DNA of 32,491 bases from Coxiella endosymbiont of Ornithodoros maritimus. GTDB taxonomy: Bacteria; Pseudomonadota; Gammaproteobacteria; Coxiellales; Coxiellaceae. Positions 28,515 through 32,491 of this stretch are shown here, in pieces. The DNA lies in contig NZ_CAJRAM010000049.1 in the NCBI RefSeq assembly GCF_907164965.1, positions 1-32,491 of the forward strand, in the 5' to 3' direction. A program made the translations under genes and the position numbers. The stretch's first letter is position 1, and each line of letters starts with the position of its first letter. Under the pieces are notes generated by a model. The model was not told the origin of the DNA and made no database searches. It worked only from the letters and a program-made list of their open reading frames with translations.

Positions 28515-29384
28515 CTAGCATTTAATGCCCACTTGTTGCAGAGATTCTCTCACTTTAGCGTGATATCGCTCGCTCAATGGAGTTAAAGGCAATCGAATAC
28601 CATCAGGAATTACCCCCATTTGAGACAATGCCCATTTTACCGGAATAGGATTGGATTCAACAAACAATGAATCATAAAGAGGTGACAATTGATCATTTTC
28701 TTTTTTCGCCAATTCTACGTTACCCGAAACAGCCGTTATGCAAAACGTGTGATAACGTTTGGGAACTACATTCGCCACCACTGAAATAACCCCCTTTCCA
28801 CCCGCTAGCATAAAATCCATTGCCGTTTTATCATCACCACTTAGTAAATCCAAGTCCTCAGCTTTTAATTGCTTAACCCGTTGGATATCGCCTGTCGCCT
28901 CTTTGAGGCCCACTACATTGGGACACTTCGCTATTCGTATTACGGTTTCAGGCAGCAAATCACACGCGGTTCGTGAAGGCACGTTATAAAGTATTTGGGG
29001 AATAGGTACAGCTTCTGCAATCGTTTTAAAGTATTGAAAAAGACCTTCTTGGGTGGGTTTATTGTAGTAAGGCGTTACTATTAAAGCGGCATCTGCGCCG
29101 AGTTCCATTGCCTGCTGTGTCATTTCAATAGTATGAACGGTAGAATCTGCACCCGTTCCCACAATGATCGGGATTTTTTTATTTACTTGGTCAACGACTC
29201 GTCGAATAATTTTATGGCGTTCCTCAGCGCTGACCGTCGGTGACTCTCCTGTGGTCCCCAAAATAACCAATCCATCGGTGTCATTTTCCAGATGCCATTC
29301 AACCAATTCTTTCAAATTGGAATAATCAATCTCTCCGTTTTCCTGCATCGGCGTCACTAAGGCGACAAGACTACCACTCAACAT
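28515..29384 (-). CDS. dapA: 4-hydroxy-tetrahydrodipicolinate synthase
   Basis: First committed step to diaminopimelate and lysine, condensing pyruvate and aspartate semialdehyde. I chose the ATG at 29384 (MLSGSLVALVTPM, 289 residues). An AGAGGA site lies about 9 bases upstream, and the active-site residues then number Tyr133 (ILYNVPSRT) and Lys161 (VGLKEATGD), the same as in E. coli. The ATG at 29408 would add eight residues. GTTGESPT and YYNKPTQEGLF are also present. Its product feeds the peptidoglycan stem peptide on which the L,D-transpeptidase would act. First gene of the dapA-bamC-purC run. Confidence 0.96.
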   Translation of the reverse strand: MLSGSLVALVTPMQENGEIDYSNLKELVEWHLENDTDGLVILGTTGESPTVSAEERHKIIRRVVDQVNKKIPIIVGTGADSTVHTIEMTQQAMELGADAALIVTPYYNKPTQEGLFQYFKTIAEAVPIPQILYNVPSRTACDLLPETVIRIAKCPNVVGLKEATGDIQRVKQLKAEDLDLLSGDDKTAMDFMLAGGKGVISVVANVVPKRYHTFCITAVSGNVELAKKENDQLSPLYDSLFVESNPIPVKWALSQMGVIPDGIRLPLTPLSERYHAKVRESLQQVGIKC

Positions 29385-29442
29385 AACGTTCATCCTCTTT
29401 TCTGTCATTCTATGTCATTCTTGCTAGAGTTCGCAATTAATC

Positions 29443-30372
29443 TTATTGATGGATGATAGGTATAATAGCCCCTCGATAAGCGACCACGGTAGCAGCTAAA
29501 TTAGCGGCTTTTTGGGAGGCTGCCGCTGAATTTAAGCCTTCAAAGCGCGCCGCAAGGTAAGCCCCGTTGAAAGCGTCACCTGCGCCAGTGGTATCAATGA
29601 CCTTAGTCGCTCGCTCAATGGCGACTTGCTTTTCGCCTGTCTCATCCGATAACCAATAACCATTTTCCCCTTGCTTAACGACCACTTCCTGAACACCGAA
29701 ACGATGAAACCGTTGGGCCGTTTCTTTGGGACTTTTATCGCCAAAAAGAATCTTTTCATCTGAAAATGAAGGCAATCCTATCGTCGTCAATTCCAGTATT
29801 TCTTCTATAATGGCGCGCGCTGAATCCAAATTCGGCCAAAGGCGGGCACGGAAATTAGTATCAAAACAAATGGGTTTTCCTTTTTCATGTGCCACCTTAA
29901 GACAATCTAAAAGTTTGTCACGCCCTGTTTCATAGAGCATGGCAAGCGTAATTCCTGATAGGTACAGACTATCGAATTCCAACAGCTTCTGACAAAGACG
30001 ATCACCATCTTCGCCTTCAAAAAGCGCCTGAGCGGCCGAGTGCGAGCGGTAGTAATAAAAATAACGCTCCCCTTTTTTGTCGTTACGAATTAAATATAAC
30101 CCCGGCAACTTGTCGGAAATTTGGCGGACCAGGGAAACTCCAATGCCTTCGCCCAGCCACTGATTTAACATTTCATGGCTAAACGTATCAGTCCCAAGCG
30201 CCGTTACGTAATCGACCGTAACCATGCTTGTTTTACTCAACGAGCGAACGAGATAAATCGCCGTATTCAATGTATCACCGGCAAAATTAACGCTAAAATC
30301 TTTACAATTTTTAGGCGTGAGTTCAATTAAACATTCACCAATAATCGCTGTTCGTTGGTGCGATTGAGACAT
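29443..30372 (-). CDS. kdgK: 2-keto-3-deoxygluconate kinase-like sugar kinase (PfkB family)
   Basis: Phosphorylates a sugar acid, most likely 2-dehydro-3-deoxygluconate. I chose the ATG at 30372 because GGAGGAG lies 5 bases upstream; this gives 309 residues, the length of E. coli KdgK. PfkB motifs are present: NFAGDTLNTAIYLVRSL near 29-45 and DTTGAGDAFNGAYLA at 260-274 with catalytic Asp266. FDTNFRARLWP fits the KdgK subgroup. No aldolase (eda) or other pathway gene is beside it, so the exact substrate is inferred. It is divergent from rmuC, with 39 bases between the start codons. Confidence 0.87.
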   Translation of the reverse strand: MSQSHQRTAIIGECLIELTPKNCKDFSVNFAGDTLNTAIYLVRSLSKTSMVTVDYVTALGTDTFSHEMLNQWLGEGIGVSLVRQISDKLPGLYLIRNDKKGERYFYYYRSHSAAQALFEGEDGDRLCQKLLEFDSLYLSGITLAMLYETGRDKLLDCLKVAHEKGKPICFDTNFRARLWPNLDSARAIIEEILELTTIGLPSFSDEKILFGDKSPKETAQRFHRFGVQEVVVKQGENGYWLSDETGEKQVAIERATKVIDTTGAGDAFNGAYLAARFEGLNSAAASQKAANLAATVVAYRGAIIPIIHQ

Positions 30373-30400
30373 TTGTCTCCTCCCCATCAAGAAACTTGGT

Positions 30401-30429
30401 ATTATACTAAGATGGATTGGCAAGCAATA
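30401..30429 (-). promoter_or_regulatory. Putative promoter for kdgK inside the rmuC start region
   Basis: On the minus strand, a perfect TATAAT occupies 30406-30401. The -35 element is weak: TATTGC at 17 bases or TTGCTT at 15. Transcription would start near 30394, giving a leader of about 22 bases that contains the GGAGGAG site. The promoter overlaps the first codons of rmuC. Confidence 0.45.
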
Positions 30430-31692
30430 CTTATTCTAGGAATTCCGACGCTCGTTACGGTTAGCGTAGGCGTTTTAATTTATGGGCGACTGAAACAACA
30501 ACATCGTGTTGATCAAACTCTCCACCAAGAATTGCTCATTATTCAGGACCGTTTAAAACAGTGGGATGAGCAACGGAACTTTATACAATCACTTATCCAA
30601 CAACAACAAAAAGAGCAAACCAAACAACGTCAACGATTTGACGAATATCAAATAAAAAGCTTGAAATTGATTCAAGATAGTTTGATACAGAACATGCAAA
30701 GTATTCGGGAGCAAGTCAGCGCTACTCTCACCGATCACACCGAAAACTTAGGCAAACGCGTAGACAAGCTCACGAGTGAAACGCAAGAACGACTCAAAGA
30801 AATTAGCGGGCAAGTGGATCGTAGGTTGACGGAAGGCTTCGAAAAAACTACTGAAACGTTTACGGATGTGGTTAAGCGTTTAACCATTATCGATGAAGCA
30901 CAGAAAAAAATTACCGAATTATCGACAAATGTGGTTAGTCTCCAAGAAGTCTTATCTGACAAACGTTCGCGCGGCGCTTTTGGCGAAGTGCAATTGTCGA
31001 GTTTAATCCGCAATATGCTGCCCGAATCTCACTATGCGTTACAGCACACGTTAACGAACAATAAACGTTGTGATTGCATTTTATTTTTACCTGAGCCCAC
31101 CGGAAATATCGTCATTGACGCAAAGTTCCCCTTAGAAAGCTATCAGCAAATCCACAACGAAAAACTTTCGGAAAGCGAGCGGGCGCAAGCGGAAAAGCAA
31201 TTTCGATCGGACATACGAAAACATATTCGAGATATCGCTGAAAAATACATTGTTCCTGGGGAAACGGCTGAAGGCGCCGTTATGTTTATTCCGGCTGAAG
31301 CGGTTTTTGCTGAAATACACGCTCACTACCCCGATCTCATCGAAATAGCCCATAAATCGCGGGTGTGGCTCGTGTCGCCAACGACCATGATGGCTATTTT
31401 AACAACAGCGCGAGCCGTTTTAAAAGATGCAGCGACCCGAAAACAAGTGCACATTATTCAAGAACATTTAATCATGCTGAGTAAAGATTTCGACCGCTTT
31501 CAAGACCGGATGGACAAATTGGCTCATCACATCGGCTTGGCGCATGAAGATGTTTCCAAGGTTCATAAATCTTCGCAAAAAATTACAAGTCGGTTCAATA
31601 AAATCGAAAAGGTGGAATTGGATTTTCAAGACAACCAACCTGCCCCCGACCCCGTCATTCCTGCTTCCGACCAGATCGGTGGGCGGGAATGA
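30412..31692 (+). CDS. rmuC: DNA recombination protein RmuC
   Basis: RmuC-family protein, thought to be a nuclease-like factor that limits recombination at inverted repeats. I prefer the ATG at 30412 (MDWQAILILGIPTLV, 426 residues) over an upstream in-frame ATG at 30355, because it begins with the expected single membrane helix. A long coiled coil (about 25-175) follows, then the RmuC core: RGAFGEVQLSSLIRNMLP, IVIDAKFPLESYQQ, PAEAVFAEIHAHYPDL and VSPTTMMAILTTARAV. The last dozen or so codons are written by a palindromic repeat, so the C-terminal tail (about PDPVIPASDQIGGRE) is probably a late addition. Confidence 0.93.
   Translation: MDWQAILILGIPTLVTVSVGVLIYGRLKQQHRVDQTLHQELLIIQDRLKQWDEQRNFIQSLIQQQQKEQTKQRQRFDEYQIKSLKLIQDSLIQNMQSIREQVSATLTDHTENLGKRVDKLTSETQERLKEISGQVDRRLTEGFEKTTETFTDVVKRLTIIDEAQKKITELSTNVVSLQEVLSDKRSRGAFGEVQLSSLIRNMLPESHYALQHTLTNNKRCDCILFLPEPTGNIVIDAKFPLESYQQIHNEKLSESERAQAEKQFRSDIRKHIRDIAEKYIVPGETAEGAVMFIPAEAVFAEIHAHYPDLIEIAHKSRVWLVSPTTMMAILTTARAVLKDAATRKQVHIIQEHLIMLSKDFDRFQDRMDKLAHHIGLAHEDVSKVHKSSQKITSRFNKIEKVELDFQDNQPAPDPVIPASDQIGGRE
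31655..31692. repeat. Palindromic repeat copy 4, inside the 3' end of rmuC
   Basis: Arms TCATTCC (31655-31661) and GGAATGA (31686-31692) with a longer, different loop than in copies 1 and 2. The final TGA of the second arm is the stop codon of rmuC, so the repeat supplies the end of the protein. Confidence 0.6.
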
Positions 31693-31702
31693 GGTGATAA
31701 AA

Positions 31703-31747
31703 ATGGTGGACAATACTTCTCATTCCAGGAAGAATAAATGGAAATAG
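31703..31747 (+). CDS. Possible 14-codon ORF before the terminator
   Basis: An ATG follows GAGGTG at 6 bases, a strong ribosome-binding site that overlaps the rmuC stop. It encodes MVDNTSHSRKNKWK and stops at TAG inside the left arm of the terminator. This may be a leader-like peptide or chance; very short ORFs with a good site are not rare. Confidence 0.2.
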   Translation: MVDNTSHSRKNKWK

Positions 31748-31782
31748 CAAAGAAGTCAGATAAAACCTGACTTTTTTGCTAT
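31744..31782. terminator. Intrinsic terminator after rmuC
   Basis: A 16-bp stem: arms 31744-31759 (AT AGCAAAGAAGTCAG) and 31767-31782 (CTGACTTTTTTGCT AT), one G-T wobble, a 7-base loop and a T-run within the right arm. The reverse strand also has a T-run, so it may stop the convergent small lipoprotein gene too. Confidence 0.8.
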
Positions 31783-31795
31783 AAAAAGATTTTTA

Positions 31796-31981
31796 TCAAT
31801 GATGATTACAATGGCGATGGCCACGCCGATAGTTCACACAACGGTGTGCAGTACCCAATTTTGCACTGAGCCCTGTTTGATAAACTACGTGATCGGCTGG
31901 CATTGGCGTGCGTGAAGAACAACCGCTTAAAAGAAGTGCAGCAACAATCACTGAAATCATAACAGAAATTTTTTTGTTCAT
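31796..31981 (-). CDS. Small lipoprotein with a Cys/His-rich tail
   Basis: A 61-residue exported lipoprotein of unknown role. MNKKISVMISVIVAALLLSGC is a textbook lipoprotein signal with lipidation at Cys21, and Ser22 favours the outer membrane. The tail RCVNYRRGHRHCNHH holds two cysteines and four histidines in 15 residues, which could bind metal or form a disulfide; this is inference. AAGG lies 8 bases before the ATG, so the gene is probably real. It converges on rmuC at a shared terminator. No family is recognised. Confidence 0.72.
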   Translation of the reverse strand: MNKKISVMISVIVAALLLSGCSSRTPMPADHVVYQTGLSAKLGTAHRCVNYRRGHRHCNHH

Positions 31982-32092
31982 AAAATAATCCTTATCGAGG
32001 TTGAGTTAGTTTAAGCCCGGTAAAAATGATAGGAGTATTTGAAAGGAAATGCAAGTTTATACAATGGAAATTTCATCTCGGCAGCAAGTTTA

Positions 32093-32400
32093 TCAGCCGA
32101 ATGATACTGATCTCACTTCATTAAGATACCATTTACGCAATTCCACTGAAAAAATACCGGGAATGGATTCTTGCGCGAAATGTAATACATCGGAAAATTC
32201 GACCAGCGTTAAATTAGGCAAATGTTCTTTTGCCCATTGAACAGTGGCCATCGTGGTTACAAAGCCCAGGCACTGCATACATCATTAATTTCGACTGTAT
32301 CGCTTCTTTTGACCATTGAGAATAATTTTTAATCAACGTAACTACCGGTCTCTTGCTGTCCCAAGTGGCAAATCCTGCAAATATTGCCATAATGGCTTTC
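32093..32400 (-). pseudogene. Haloalkane dehalogenase-like alpha/beta hydrolase, 3' fragment, frameshifted
   Basis: Only the C-terminal third of the family is visible. The first frame reads TWDSKRPVVTLIKNYSQWSKEAIQSKLMMYAVPG. After a one-base shift near 32258 it continues TTMATVQWAKEHLPNLTLVEFSDVLHFAQESIPGIF, the end of dehalogenases with the catalytic His in LHFAQE. The nucleophile and oxyanion parts are missing: upstream the sequence runs into tandem repeats and the window end. It cannot make an active enzyme as it stands. Identification is by motif pattern and is moderately sure. Confidence 0.6.
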
Positions 32401-32414
32401 GACTTTCTTTGATT

Positions 32415-32480
32415 AGAATAAGAACAAAAATAATTGAGAATAAGAACAAAAATAATTGAGAATAAGAACAAAAATAATTG
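32415..32480. repeat. Three perfect 22-bp tandem repeats
   Basis: The unit AGAATAAGAACAAAAATAAT plus TG is repeated exactly three times (32415-32436, 32437-32458, 32459-32480). The unit is not a multiple of three, so it is unlikely to be coding. The perfect identity means recent expansion, and copy number probably varies between strains. Confidence 0.9.
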
Positions 32481-32491
32481 GCCATTTCTTT

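Overview
The window looks like a chromosome segment of an intracellular gammaproteobacterium, most likely Coxiella burnetii or a very close relative. This is inferred from gene content, not from a database match. Three signs point there: (1) gammaproteobacterial gene order (ftsK-lolA-rarA-serS; trxB-infA-clpA; dapA-bamC-purC); (2) a remnant of a eukaryote-type ERG4 sterol reductase, an enzyme class known from Coxiella and rare in bacteria; (3) many decaying genes carrying several frameshifts each, beside intact housekeeping genes.

Layout. 1-5745: the 3' end of an unidentified gene, an intact DegP/HtrA periplasmic protease, then a degraded RND efflux pump (membrane-fusion protein plus inner-membrane transporter), all on +. 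5746-6242: a non-coding stretch rich in palindromes and repeats. 6243-6890: a secreted L,D-transpeptidase-family protein, whose stop overlaps the stop of convergent serS. 6887-12525: the minus-strand cluster ftsK-lolA-rarA-serS (chromosome segregation, lipoprotein carrier, replication-fork ATPase, seryl-tRNA synthetase). 12598-13936: divergent trxB and infA. 14019-16283: a clpA pseudogene on minus. 16302-17381: an uncharacterised 139-residue gene with a good sigma-70-like promoter, a tiny ORF and short repeats. 17382-19743: icd and queA on minus. 19863-23811: a decayed membrane-protein gene, an FMN-type glutamate synthase-like protein and an aldehyde dehydrogenase of the succinate-semialdehyde type on +. 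23829-24750: the ERG4 relic on minus. 24751-26109: a long region with no convincing protein gene, holding a dispersed repeat, a structured stretch and a nested hairpin terminator. 26110-26200: tRNA-Ser(CGA). 26327-29384: dapA-bamC-purC followed by two uncharacterised coupled genes. 29443-31692: divergent kdgK and rmuC. 31693-32491: a strong terminator, a small lipoprotein, a haloalkane dehalogenase-like relic and a 3 x 22-bp tandem repeat.

Function. The intact genes serve translation (serS, infA, tRNA-Ser, queA), cell division and envelope (ftsK, lolA, bamC, degP, the L,D-transpeptidase, dapA for diaminopimelate), redox and central metabolism (trxB, icd, glutamate synthase-like, semialdehyde dehydrogenase, kdgK, purC) and DNA maintenance (rarA, rmuC). 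The broken ones are accessory: drug efflux, ClpAP proteolysis, sterol reduction, a dehalogenase and a membrane protein. This is the pattern of recent genome reduction in a host-restricted organism. I found no CRISPR array, intact insertion sequence, prophage or convincing new multi-gene system. The most interesting leads are the ERG4 relic, the uncharacterised genes at 16612 and 26327-27180, the structured region 25679-25878, and the palindromic repeat family.
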